From: Flexivirga aerilata
Lineage (GTDB): Bacteria; Actinomycetota; Actinomycetes; Actinomycetales; Dermatophilaceae
Assembly (NCBI RefSeq): GCF_013002715.1
Contig: NZ_JABENB010000001.1
Location: 496,001 to 560,000 of the forward strand
Length of the DNA stretch: 64,000 bases
Reading direction: 5' to 3'
In this document: piece by piece, positions 42,766 to 50,820 of the stretch
How positions within the stretch are numbered: position 1 is the first letter of the stretch
How the letters are laid out: each line of letters begins with the position of its first letter
The notes under the pieces: generated by a model
Told to the model about the DNA's origin: nothing
What the model saw: only the letters and a program-made list of their open reading frames with translations
Database searches by the model: none
Translations under genes and position numbers: made by a program

Positions 42766-43824
42766 ATGGGTATGAAATCGGTCGCGCTGCGTGCTGCCTC
42801 GGTATTCACCCACCCCGCTCCCCCGCACGACTTCCTGGCGCTGTTCAACCCGCTGTCCTCCGCGCGGCAACTGCGCGGTGTCGTCACCGCCGTGCGACCG
42901 GAGACCCCGCAGTCGACCACGATCGCATTCCGGCCGGGCAACGGCTGGTCACCGCACGACGCCGGCCAGTGGGCCCGCATCGGTGTGGAGATCGACGGCG
43001 TGCGGCAGTGGCGCTCCTACTCGTTGTCCGCGCCGGCGGGCAGCGACCCGGAGATCACCGTGACCGCCTGCGGCAAGGTGTCGGCGCATCTGGCGCACGA
43101 GACCCGCGTCGGCGACATCTTCTTCCTGGCGCCGCCGCAGGGCGACTTCGTGCTGCCGACCGGCCCGCGCCCCCTGCTGATGCTCACCGCCGGCAGCGGC
43201 ATCACCCCGGTGATGTCGATGATCCGCACCCTCGTCCCGCGTCGCCCCGACGCCGACGTCGTGCTGATCCACTCCGCACGCGACCGCGAATCCACCTTGT
43301 TCGCAACCGAACTCGCCGAGCTCTCCGAGCAGTATGACGGCCTGCACGTCATACATCGCTTCACCGGTGAGGACGGGCGCATCGACTTCTCCGACGCGGC
43401 CGACCTCGACGCGCTGTGCCCCGACTGGCGCAGCCGCAAGACCTACGTGTGCGGTCCGAGCGAGATGCTCGACGCCGCCGAGTCGCTGTGGACCAATGCG
43501 AACCTTCCCGACACACTGACCGTTGAACGCTTCGCGACGGCGACCTACGCCGAGGTCGACGGAGCGACCGGGGGCACGGTCACGTTCGAGAAGTCCGACC
43601 GTGAGATCGAAGCGGACGGCACGACGCCGCTGCTCGAAGTCGGCGAGGAGGCTGGTGTGCTGATGCCGAGCGGTTGCCGCATGGGCATCTGCCGCACCTG
43701 CCTGACCCCGCTGCTGTCCGGCCAGGTGCGCGACCTGCGCACCGGCGAAATCAACGCAACCGAAGGCGATCTCATCCAGACCTGCATCTCGGCTGCCGCC
43801 GGCAACTGCCACCTCGACGTCTGA
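42766..43824 (+). CDS. Ferredoxin reductase-type electron transfer protein for desaturase
   Basis: 352 residues from ATG 42766. Order: an FAD-binding domain with RSYSLSAPAGSD, an NAD(P)-binding domain with LTAGSGITPVMSMIRTL and YVCGPSEMLDAAESLW, then a plant-type [2Fe-2S] ferredoxin domain with Cys ligands in PSGCRMGICRTC and the last Cys in DLIQTCIS. This is the layout of Rv3230c-type oxidoreductases that feed electrons to the DesA3 stearoyl-CoA desaturase. The desaturase gene follows after 17 bp. Confidence 0.92.
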   Translation: MGMKSVALRAASVFTHPAPPHDFLALFNPLSSARQLRGVVTAVRPETPQSTTIAFRPGNGWSPHDAGQWARIGVEIDGVRQWRSYSLSAPAGSDPEITVTACGKVSAHLAHETRVGDIFFLAPPQGDFVLPTGPRPLLMLTAGSGITPVMSMIRTLVPRRPDADVVLIHSARDRESTLFATELAELSEQYDGLHVIHRFTGEDGRIDFSDAADLDALCPDWRSRKTYVCGPSEMLDAAESLWTNANLPDTLTVERFATATYAEVDGATGGTVTFEKSDREIEADGTTPLLEVGEEAGVLMPSGCRMGICRTCLTPLLSGQVRDLRTGEINATEGDLIQTCISAAAGNCHLDV

Positions 43825-43841
43825 TTAGGAGCACCCTCCCC

Positions 43842-45089
43842 ATGACGCTCACCACCGAAGAGACCACCACCGACGTGCGGGTCGCGCTGCCGCCGACCAC
43901 CAAGCGCACCGGCGTGCTGCCGACCACCGGCGCGCCGCTGGAGCGGCCGACCGCGGCCGCCCACCTCAGCGACGAGCAGGTGCAGCAGCTCGGCGCCGAG
44001 CTCGACGCGATCCGCGACGAGGTGCTCGCCGCCCGCGGCGCCGACGACGCGGCCTACATCCGCAACATGATCCGGCTCGCCCGCACGCTCGACATCGGCG
44101 GCCGCATCGCCCTCGCCTTCAGCAAGACCCGCGTCGGCTGGGCCGTCGGCACCGGCTCGCTCGCGCTCGGCAAGGTGCTGGAGAACATGGAGATCGGGCA
44201 CAACGTGCTGCACGGCCAGTGGGACTGGATGCGCGACCCGGACATCCACTCCACCACCTGGGAGTGGGACTTCGTCGCCCCGGCCCGCGGCTGGCAGCAT
44301 ACCCACAACGACATCCACCACACGTGGACCAACGTGCTCGGCAAGGACCGCGACGTGGGCTACAACATCCTGCGTGTCAGCGACGAGCAGCCGTGGAAGC
44401 CGCGCGACGTGTTCAACCCGGTCGTCAACCTCTTCCTGGCGCCGGCCTTCGAGTGGGGCATTGCGTCATACGACCTCGAATGGGACATGGTCAAGGCCGG
44501 CGTCAAGAGCAAGGAGGAGTTCAACTCCGACCTCAACGCCTTGAAGCAGAAGGCGATTCGCCAGGTCCTCAAGGACTACATCGCCACCCCGGCGGCCGGG
44601 CTGCTGGCCGGCAACTCCTTCAAGCGCGGCCTCGCCGGCACCGTCGCGGCCAACATGATCCGCAACGTATGGTCGCACGCGGTCATCTTCTGCGGTCACT
44701 TCCCCGACGGCGTCGACGTCTTCACCGAGGAGATGATCGACGGCGAGACCCGCGGCGACTGGTACATCCGGCAGATGCTCGGCTCGGCGAACCTGTCCGG
44801 TCCGAAGGTCTTCCACATCCTCACCGGCAACCTGTCGCACCAGATCGAGCACCACTGCTTCCCGGACCTGCCGTCCAACCGCTACCTCGAGGTCGCACCG
44901 CGGCTGCGGGAGACCTGCGAGCGCTACGGCTTGCCCTACGTCACCGGCCCGCTGCACACCCAGCTGTTCCAGACCTGGCGCAAGATCTGCCAGCTGGCAC
45001 TGCCCGACGAGAACAAGGCCGAGACGCTCAAGGAGACGTTCCTGCCCAAGTGGATGCGTCGTCGCAAGGCGGCCGTCGCCACGGCCTGA
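43842..45089 (+). CDS. Acyl-CoA fatty acid desaturase, DesA3-like
   Basis: 415 residues from ATG 43842 with AGGAG upstream. The three histidine boxes for the di-iron site are intact: GHNVLHGQWDW, HTHNDIHHTW and HQIEHHCFPD. Hydrophobic stretches between boxes 1 and 3 fit a membrane-embedded acyl-CoA/acyl-lipid delta-9 desaturase. It should introduce the cis double bond of oleate or palmitoleate equivalents, using electrons from the adjacent reductase. Expression is probably controlled by the divergent PucR regulator. Confidence 0.93.
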   Translation: MTLTTEETTTDVRVALPPTTKRTGVLPTTGAPLERPTAAAHLSDEQVQQLGAELDAIRDEVLAARGADDAAYIRNMIRLARTLDIGGRIALAFSKTRVGWAVGTGSLALGKVLENMEIGHNVLHGQWDWMRDPDIHSTTWEWDFVAPARGWQHTHNDIHHTWTNVLGKDRDVGYNILRVSDEQPWKPRDVFNPVVNLFLAPAFEWGIASYDLEWDMVKAGVKSKEEFNSDLNALKQKAIRQVLKDYIATPAAGLLAGNSFKRGLAGTVAANMIRNVWSHAVIFCGHFPDGVDVFTEEMIDGETRGDWYIRQMLGSANLSGPKVFHILTGNLSHQIEHHCFPDLPSNRYLEVAPRLRETCERYGLPYVTGPLHTQLFQTWRKICQLALPDENKAETLKETFLPKWMRRRKAAVATA

Positions 45090-45152
45090 ACCATCCCGGC
45101 GTCACACGAGGCGCACAGACGGGCCAAAGTCCGGAGCGGTTGGCTCGGAGCC

Positions 45153-45422
45153 ATGACCGCTCACGGATCCAACCCAGGCCCACTTCGCCGCGTCGCCCGA
45201 GGCATCCTCGGGGGCGCGGCGATCCTCATTGTCGGCGTCGGCGCCCTGCCGGCCGCCGACGCGTCCGCGGCGGGGGTGTCGACCGGGCTGAAGAACGTCT
45301 CGGCCGCGCACTCCGCGACCGGCGGCGTCAGCCCGACCCAGTTGCCGGCCGAAAGTCGTGCAGTGGCAGCCCGGTTCGCCGTCGACGGGGACGGGAAGCT
45401 CGTCCGGCTCCACCCCCAGTAG
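45153..45422 (+). CDS. Possible small secreted protein
   Basis: 89 codons. The N-terminal RRVARGILGGAAILIVGVGA followed by LPAADASA looks like a signal peptide with an Ala-x-Ala cleavage site; the mature 45 residues are polar with no cysteines. CGGAG precedes the ATG by a short gap. No family recognised, and an antisense frame of similar length exists, so the call rests on the signal-like segment and third-position G/C. If real it would be exported. Confidence 0.45.
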   Translation: MTAHGSNPGPLRRVARGILGGAAILIVGVGALPAADASAAGVSTGLKNVSAAHSATGGVSPTQLPAESRAVAARFAVDGDGKLVRLHPQ

Positions 45423-45494
45423 TCCTGCGGCAGACCGCCGACGCGCCCTGTAGCGCTCGGCGAGCGCACGCCCCAGATCACCGTTCACCCGGGA

Positions 45495-45500
45495 TAGGTT
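45495..45500 (+). promoter_or_regulatory. -10 box TAGGTT, leaderless start at 45507
   Basis: TAGGTT, 6 nt (gacccc), ATG 45507; no ribosome-binding site. Confidence 0.65.
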
Positions 45501-45506
45501 GACCCC

Positions 45507-46250
45507 ATGACCCGATCTGTGCTGCTGGTGCGCCACGGGCAGGCGTCATTCGGCAAAAGCGACTACGACCAGCTGAGCGACCTCGGGCACACCCAGTCGC
45601 GGTTGCTCGGGCAGTTCCTCGGCACCCGCGAGTGGAAGCCGGACCGCATCATCACCGGCAGCCTGCGCCGTCATCGGCAGACCGCAGCCGAGATCTGCGT
45701 CGCGGCCGGCTGGGCGACGCCCGCCGACACCGACCCGGTCTGGAACGAGCTGGACCACGTCGAGATCATCAACACCTTCCGCCCGGCATACAAGAACATG
45801 CTGGTGCTCAAGGCCGACATGGTGCGCACCTTCCGGCCGCGCGCGGCGTTCGAGGACATGTTCACCGCGGCGATCGAGCGGTGGGCCGCCGGCGAGCACG
45901 ACGACGAATACACCGAGACCTTCACCGATTTCGACAACCGGGTGCGCGCTGCGTTCCAGGGCCTGCTCGCGGGCGACGCCGAGCGCACGCTCGTGGTCTC
46001 CAGCGTCGGCGTGATCTCCTGGATCGCGGCGAGACTGCTCGTCGGCGAGCCGTGGGACCGCGGCGTGCGTGACCCCGAACGCGAGACGGCCAACGACGCC
46101 GCCCTCGAGAACGTATGGCGCATGGCGTCCCTCACCGGCCACAACACCGGCGTGACCCGGCTGCAGCTGGACAAGGAGAAGCCGCCCCAGCTGGTCACCT
46201 ACAACGAGACCGCGCACCTGCCGGAGGCGCGGCTGGTCACCGGCCGCTGA
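45507..46250 (+). CDS. Histidine phosphatase superfamily protein with altered second active-site motif
   Basis: 247 residues. The N-terminal RHG motif (VLLVRHGQASFGKSDYDQLS) supplies the phosphorylated histidine and arginine. LRRHRQTAAEI carries the second arginine, and WNELDHVEII the acidic proton donor. The region that usually ends in a second catalytic histidine (VSHGG) reads LVVSSVGVISW, so that residue is absent. Some actinobacterial relatives have a similar SxGG-type loop and may use different chemistry. A phosphomonoesterase role is therefore likely but not certain. Confidence 0.85.
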   Translation: MTRSVLLVRHGQASFGKSDYDQLSDLGHTQSRLLGQFLGTREWKPDRIITGSLRRHRQTAAEICVAAGWATPADTDPVWNELDHVEIINTFRPAYKNMLVLKADMVRTFRPRAAFEDMFTAAIERWAAGEHDDEYTETFTDFDNRVRAAFQGLLAGDAERTLVVSSVGVISWIAARLLVGEPWDRGVRDPERETANDAALENVWRMASLTGHNTGVTRLQLDKEKPPQLVTYNETAHLPEARLVTGR

Positions 46251-46304
46251 GCCGGCGCAGGGGCGGGCCATTCACCGCACTGAGCCGACGCTCCCACCCG
46301 CACT

Positions 46305-46366
46305 CTGACGGCGCAATTCACGTTTGACGGTCGAATTCGGCCGTCAGACGTGAATCCGACCGTCAG
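46305..46366. terminator. Four-arm palindrome between convergent genes
   Basis: Outer arms are CTGACGG-n4-ATTCACGT (46305-46323) and ACGTGAAT-n4-CCGTCAG (46348-46366). The inner part is itself a palindrome, TGACGGTCGAATTCGGCCGTCA. The core TGACGG thus occurs four times, twice in each orientation. It sits between the convergent histidine phosphatase (ends 46250) and acyl-CoA synthetase (ends 46425) genes, and can act as a bidirectional terminator or a cruciform. The rest of the 174-bp gap shows nothing else. Confidence 0.7.
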
Positions 46367-46424
46367 GGTTGGCTGCTCCGGTTCGCTGGTCCGAGTTCGC
46401 TGCTTTCGGGGTGCTGCTCCGGCG

Positions 46425-48218
46425 CTACAGCCGCGGGTACTTCGCGGCCGCGACCTCCTCGGCATACCCGTCGTAGACCGGGACGTAGCCGCGCTCGGCG
46501 TCGGTGAGCACGTAGACCTGCCCGTCGCGCGCCTTGTCGAAGCTCTCGTCGCGCAACTCGACCTTGCGGCTCTTGAAGGTCGAGGTGTGCTCCAGCGAGA
46601 AGACCGTGCGCACGAAGAGCGGCACGGCGTATGACGGCAGCGCCGACGCCAGGTGCTTGGCGAGCTGCTGCCCGTCGAAGGCCGCGCCGTCGCGCAGGAC
46701 GACCGCCGCCATACCGGCCTTGCCGTCGGTGCCGGGGACCTCGACGCCGTAGACGGTGACGTCCTCGATCTCGTCGAGGTGACCGAGCGCGGCCTCGACC
46801 TCGGTGGTCGCGACGTTCTCACCCTTCCAGCGGAAGGTGTCGCCCAGCCGGTCGACGAACGACACGTGGGTCAGGCCCTGGTTGCGCACCAGGTCGCCGG
46901 TGTTGAACCAGACGTCGCCGTCCTTGAAGCCGTTGCGCAGCAGCTTGGCCTCGGTGGCACCGGCGTCGGTGTAGCCGTCGAACGGTGCGCGGTCGGTGAC
47001 CTTGGCCAGCAGCAGGCCGACGTCGCCGACCTTGACCTTGGACAGGCGGCCCTTCGGGGTGCGCACCGCCTCGCCGGTTTCGGGGTCGTAGGCCACGACC
47101 TTGTAGGGCAGCGGGCACGTGCCGGCGGTCTGGTCGACGTTGTAGGCGTTGATGAAGGCGATGTTGCACTCGCTCGCGCCGTAGAACTCGGCGATCCGCT
47201 CGATGCCGAAGCGCTCCTGGAACTCCTGCCAGATGTCCGGGCGCAACCCGTTGCCGACGATCACCCGCACCTTGTGCTGCCGGTCGACCGGTTTGGCCGG
47301 CTGGCCGAGCAGGTAGCGGCACAGCTCACCGATGTAGATGAAAGCCGTTGCGTCGTAGCGGATGCAGTCGTCCCAGAACTTGCTGGCCGAAAACTTCGGC
47401 GCGATCGCCATGGAGGCTCCCGCGACCAGCACGGAGCCGAGCGCGACCGTCACCACGTTGTTGTGATAGAGCGGTAGCGAGCAGTACATCGTGTCGGTGC
47501 TCTTCAGCCGCACACCCAGGGCGCCGAGTCCGGAGTATGACTTCAGCCAGCGGAAGTGGCTCATGACCGAAGCCTTCGGCATACCCGTGGTGCCGGAGGT
47601 GAAGATGTAGAACGCCTTCTCTTTGGCGAGGGTTTGGGCGGTAGCAGAAGGGTTTTCGTCGCTCTCGGCCTCGGCGGCCTCGTTGAGGTCGCTGAAGGTC
47701 ATCACGTGTTGCTGGGCGGCTGCGTCGCCGGCCGTCGCAAAACCTTCCTGACAGTCGTCCTCGACCAGCACCACCCGGGCGTCCAGGATGCCCAGGCTGT
47801 GCGCGAGCACGTCACCACGTTGGTTGTAGTTGAGCAGACCGGCGATCGCACCGAGCTTGACTGCGGCGATGATCGTCAGCAGGTTGTCGATGTCGTTGTG
47901 CGCCATGATGCCGACGACGTCGCCACGCTTGACGCCTTGCGACTGCAGCACGTGCGCGAAGCGGTTGACCTGGGCGTTGGCCTCGCCATACCTCAACGTG
48001 CGGACGCTGCCGTCCGGGTTCTCGCCCTTGAGGAAGACGCGCTCGGGGTGCTTGGCCGCGGCGTTCTGGAAGATCAGCCCCAAGGAGTTCTTGTCGGTGG
48101 GCTTGCGCAGCAGCAGGCCCGGACCCTCCTTGGCCAGCAGCGGTAGGTCTCCGATCATGCCGGCAAGGCCCTTGCCGACGTCGAGCAGGGTGACGCGCTG
48201 ACGGGTTTGCGCACTCAT
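46425..48218 (-). CDS. Long-chain fatty acid-CoA ligase, FadD6/FATP-like
   Basis: 597 residues from ATG 48218, with AAGGAAG 5 nt upstream. The AMP-binding P-loop AFYIFTSGTTGMPKASVMSH is present, as are IAEFYGASECNIAF, the ATP motif WFNTGDLVRN and the C-terminal hinge VDRLGDTFRWKGENV. The order and the ending YVLTDAERGYVPVYD match the very-long-chain acyl-CoA synthetase/fatty acid transport protein branch. It activates exogenous fatty acids to acyl-CoA at the membrane. It may feed the desaturase two genes away, although it is transcribed from the opposite strand. Confidence 0.92.
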   Translation of the reverse strand: MSAQTRQRVTLLDVGKGLAGMIGDLPLLAKEGPGLLLRKPTDKNSLGLIFQNAAAKHPERVFLKGENPDGSVRTLRYGEANAQVNRFAHVLQSQGVKRGDVVGIMAHNDIDNLLTIIAAVKLGAIAGLLNYNQRGDVLAHSLGILDARVVLVEDDCQEGFATAGDAAAQQHVMTFSDLNEAAEAESDENPSATAQTLAKEKAFYIFTSGTTGMPKASVMSHFRWLKSYSGLGALGVRLKSTDTMYCSLPLYHNNVVTVALGSVLVAGASMAIAPKFSASKFWDDCIRYDATAFIYIGELCRYLLGQPAKPVDRQHKVRVIVGNGLRPDIWQEFQERFGIERIAEFYGASECNIAFINAYNVDQTAGTCPLPYKVVAYDPETGEAVRTPKGRLSKVKVGDVGLLLAKVTDRAPFDGYTDAGATEAKLLRNGFKDGDVWFNTGDLVRNQGLTHVSFVDRLGDTFRWKGENVATTEVEAALGHLDEIEDVTVYGVEVPGTDGKAGMAAVVLRDGAAFDGQQLAKHLASALPSYAVPLFVRTVFSLEHTSTFKSRKVELRDESFDKARDGQVYVLTDAERGYVPVYDGYAEEVAAAKYPRL

Positions 48219-48360
48219 GCGTACTTCCTTCGCTGTTCCATCGAGACGTTGGAGGCTCCGAGAGTTGTGCGGATCACAATACCCGCGGGTAACTCCCCCG
48301 TAACCGGCGAACCACAGCTTGGTCGCAATTTGCGGTTGTACGCCGCGCGCCGCGGCTGCC

Positions 48361-48454
48361 ATGCTGGCGCCGTCATGAAGCACTGAGTCCGCCCATCGCT
48401 CGCGCCCGCGGCCACCTGGCCCGGCGAGCGTCCGCCGTCTGCGCGAACGGACTC
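48361..48454 (+). promoter_or_regulatory. Attenuator-like leader of the ABC-F gene
   Basis: Two overlapping mini-ORFs, ATG CTG GCG CCG TCA TGA (48361-48378) and ATG AAG CAC TGA (48375-48386), lie directly before a nested stem-loop. Outer arms GAGTCCG/CGGACTC are at 48385-48391 and 48448-48454; inner arms CGCTCGC/GCGAGCG at 48397-48403 and 48424-48430. The outer arm begins inside the second mini-ORF stop codon and ends 5 nt before the ABC-F start. Ribosome stalling on the mini-ORFs would alter the fold, a pattern known for antibiotic-inducible ABC-F genes. The rest of the 241-bp gap holds no gene. Confidence 0.5.
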
Positions 48455-48459
48455 CTTCC

Positions 48460-50085
48460 ATGGCTATCACCTGCACCGACCTCACCTTTTCGTATGCCGA
48501 CCGCCGCGTCCTCTCCGGCGTGGACCTCGTCGTACCGCCCGGCGCCCGGGTCGGGCTGGTCGGCGAGAACGGCTCCGGCAAGTCGACGCTGCTGCGCCTA
48601 CTCGCGGGCGCGGACCTGCCCGAGTCCGGCCGCGTCCAGGTGCCCGCCGACACCGGCTACTACGCGCAGGACTCCGGGCTCGATCTCGCCGCCGACGTCG
48701 CGACCGTGCTGCGCGACGCCCTCGCACCATTGCACGACGCGGTCACCCGGCTCGAGGAGCTGGCCGCGCGGCTCAACGACGACGAGTCGGCGGCGAGCGA
48801 CTACGCGGCCCTGCTGGAGTGGGCGACCCTGCACGACGCCTGGGATGCCGACCGTCGCGCCGAGGTGGCCGCGCACCGGCTGGGGCTTGCCGCCATACCT
48901 GGTGATCGGCGGGTGGCACAGCTGTCGGGTGGCGAGCGGTCGCGGCTCGCGCTCGCGGCGTTGCTGACCCGCCGGCCCGAGGCGTTCCTGCTGGACGAGC
49001 CGACCAACCACCTCGACGACGACGGCCTCGACTTCCTGCAGGCCGAGCTCGCCGAGCAGGCCGGCGCGGTGCTGGTCGCGTCGCACGACCGGGTCTTCCT
49101 CGACGCGGTCTGCACCGGGATCGTCGATCTCGACCCGTCGCACTTCGGCACCGACGGTCGCGGCGGGCGCGCCTTCACCGGCAACTACAGCGACTACCTG
49201 CAGGCCAAGCGCACCTCGCGGAGGCGCTGGGAGGAGGAGTTCGCGGCCCAGCAGGACGAGTTGACCGAGCTGCGGGTCGCCGCGCGCACCGGCGAGCGCG
49301 ACATCGCCCATGACCGGCCGCCGCGCGACAACGACAAGTTCATCTACGGCTTCAAGGGCCAGCGAGTGCAGGCGACCGTGAGTCGGCGCCGGCGCAACGC
49401 GGAGCAGCGGATTGCCGCACTGGAGCGTGAGCGCATCCCGAAACCCCCTGCCGCCATGAGGTTTTCGGGTGCCTTCGAACGGCAACCGATCGCCTCGGTG
49501 CAGCTGCGGGACGTGCGGGTGCCGGGCCGGTTGCGGTGCGAGCGGCTCGACGTCACACCCGGTGAGCAACTGCTGGTGACCGGCGCCAACGGCTCCGGCA
49601 AGTCGACGCTGCTCGGGGTGATCGCCGGCCGGCTCTCGCCCGCCGAGGGTGCCGTCGAGGTGCGCGCACGAGAGATCGGGCTGCTTGCCCAGGAGGTCGG
49701 GATCGAGGATCCGACCCGCTCCCCCGCCCAGCTGTATGACGCAGCTCGTCCTCGAACACCGTTGTCCTCGCTGGGATTGCTGCATCCCCGCGATCACGGA
49801 CGGCCCGTCGGCGAGCTCAGTCTCGGACAGCAGCGGCGGGTCGAGCTCGCCCTGCTGCTGGCCCGCCAGCCGGACCTGCTGCTACTCGACGAGCCGACCA
49901 ACCACCTGTCGCTCGCGCTGGTCGACGAGTTGGAGGAAGCCTTGCTGGCGTCCCCGGTCACGGTCGTGGTGGCCAGCCATGATCGGTGGATCCGGAGGCG
50001 CTGGAAGGGTGTTCAGCTGGCGCTGGACCCTCCGGCATCGACGCGCAGCGCGCCACGGGCGGAGGGTCAGACCAGGCGTGCGTAG
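48460..50085 (+). CDS. ABC-F ATPase, ribosome-protection type
   Basis: 541 residues, soluble, with two ABC modules and no membrane domain. Module 1 has Walker A GENGSGKST, signature LSGGERSRLA and Walker B FLLDEPTNHL. Module 2 has GANGSGKST, LSLGQQRRVEL and LLLDEPTNHL. An inter-domain linker of about 80 charged residues (SRRRWEEEFAAQQDELTEL, RIAALERERIPKP) corresponds to the P-site tRNA interaction motif. In actinobacteria this subgroup includes antibiotic-resistance ARE proteins (macrolide/lincosamide/pleuromutilin) and house-keeping forms; which applies is not decidable here. Upstream leader suggests inducible expression. Overlaps the sortase gene end by 19 bp. Confidence 0.9.
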   Translation: MAITCTDLTFSYADRRVLSGVDLVVPPGARVGLVGENGSGKSTLLRLLAGADLPESGRVQVPADTGYYAQDSGLDLAADVATVLRDALAPLHDAVTRLEELAARLNDDESAASDYAALLEWATLHDAWDADRRAEVAAHRLGLAAIPGDRRVAQLSGGERSRLALAALLTRRPEAFLLDEPTNHLDDDGLDFLQAELAEQAGAVLVASHDRVFLDAVCTGIVDLDPSHFGTDGRGGRAFTGNYSDYLQAKRTSRRRWEEEFAAQQDELTELRVAARTGERDIAHDRPPRDNDKFIYGFKGQRVQATVSRRRRNAEQRIAALERERIPKPPAAMRFSGAFERQPIASVQLRDVRVPGRLRCERLDVTPGEQLLVTGANGSGKSTLLGVIAGRLSPAEGAVEVRAREIGLLAQEVGIEDPTRSPAQLYDAARPRTPLSSLGLLHPRDHGRPVGELSLGQQRRVELALLLARQPDLLLLDEPTNHLSLALVDELEEALLASPVTVVVASHDRWIRRRWKGVQLALDPPASTRSAPRAEGQTRRA

Positions 50086-50807
50086 ACCACGGTGTTGTCG
50101 CGGAAGTGCCCGGTCGAGGCGTCGAAGGTGCCGCCGCAGGTGATCACCCGCAGCTCCGGGCCGGGGGTGTTGCCGTAGACCACGCCGGTCGGGAACTGGT
50201 TCTTGGGATAGCGCTCGGTCTTGTAGACCCGGAAGGTCAGCGTCCTGCCGCCCGCCTGGGTCACCCGCACGTCGTCGCCGACGCGGATCGAGCCGAGCTT
50301 GTAGAACACGCCAGGGCCCTTGGGACCGGTTACGTGGCCCTCGATGACCGCCGGACCGTCCGCACCCGGAGCCGGCGACCCGGTGAACCACGCCGCCTTC
50401 ATCACGTCGGCGAAGCTCGGCACGGCGACCGTGCCGTCCTTCTGGAGGCCGAGGTGGAGCAGCTCCGACGACACCCCGATCGACGGCAGTTGCACCGAAA
50501 CCGGTTTGGCAACAGTGGTTTTGGCAGCTGGGGTTTTGGCGGCTGGGGATCCCGCCGGGCCGCTCCCTGAACGGCTCGGCGGGAAGCCTTCGGTGGCGGC
50601 GCTCGGCCCTGCGGAGGGCCCCGTCGAGTCCGGTGGGCTCGTCGAGCCCGCCGCGGGGCTGGCCGCCGAGCTCGGCGCGGGCGGCGTCGCACTCTCCTGG
50701 TAGCGGTGCTTCACCGCCCACAGGCAGGCGACGATGCCGGCCACCACGAGCAGCACGCACACCGCCAGACCGATCGTCCGACGGTGTGCGTGGGTCTGCT
50801 GCGTCAT
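50067..50807 (-). CDS. Class F sortase
   Basis: 246 residues from ATG 50807. One N-terminal membrane anchor (IGLAVCVLLVVAGIVACLWA), a Ser/Pro/Ala-rich spacer, then a sortase domain with PSIGVSSELLHLGL, catalytic His in AVIEGHVTG, catalytic Cys in LRVITCGGTFD and Arg in STGHFRDNTVV. The compact form with a single catalytic domain and this Cys context is class F, typical of actinobacteria. It anchors or processes a surface protein at the outer membrane face; the neighbouring secreted protein is the obvious candidate partner. Confidence 0.9.
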   Translation of the reverse strand: MTQQTHAHRRTIGLAVCVLLVVAGIVACLWAVKHRYQESATPPAPSSAASPAAGSTSPPDSTGPSAGPSAATEGFPPSRSGSGPAGSPAAKTPAAKTTVAKPVSVQLPSIGVSSELLHLGLQKDGTVAVPSFADVMKAAWFTGSPAPGADGPAVIEGHVTGPKGPGVFYKLGSIRVGDDVRVTQAGGRTLTFRVYKTERYPKNQFPTGVVYGNTPGPELRVITCGGTFDASTGHFRDNTVVYARLV

Positions 50808-50820
50808 ACCGATGAGGTGA

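Noticed and set aside
45102..45536. 144-codon minus-strand frame
   Set aside because: Shadow of the small secreted-protein candidate and phosphatase start; lacks a recognisable domain.
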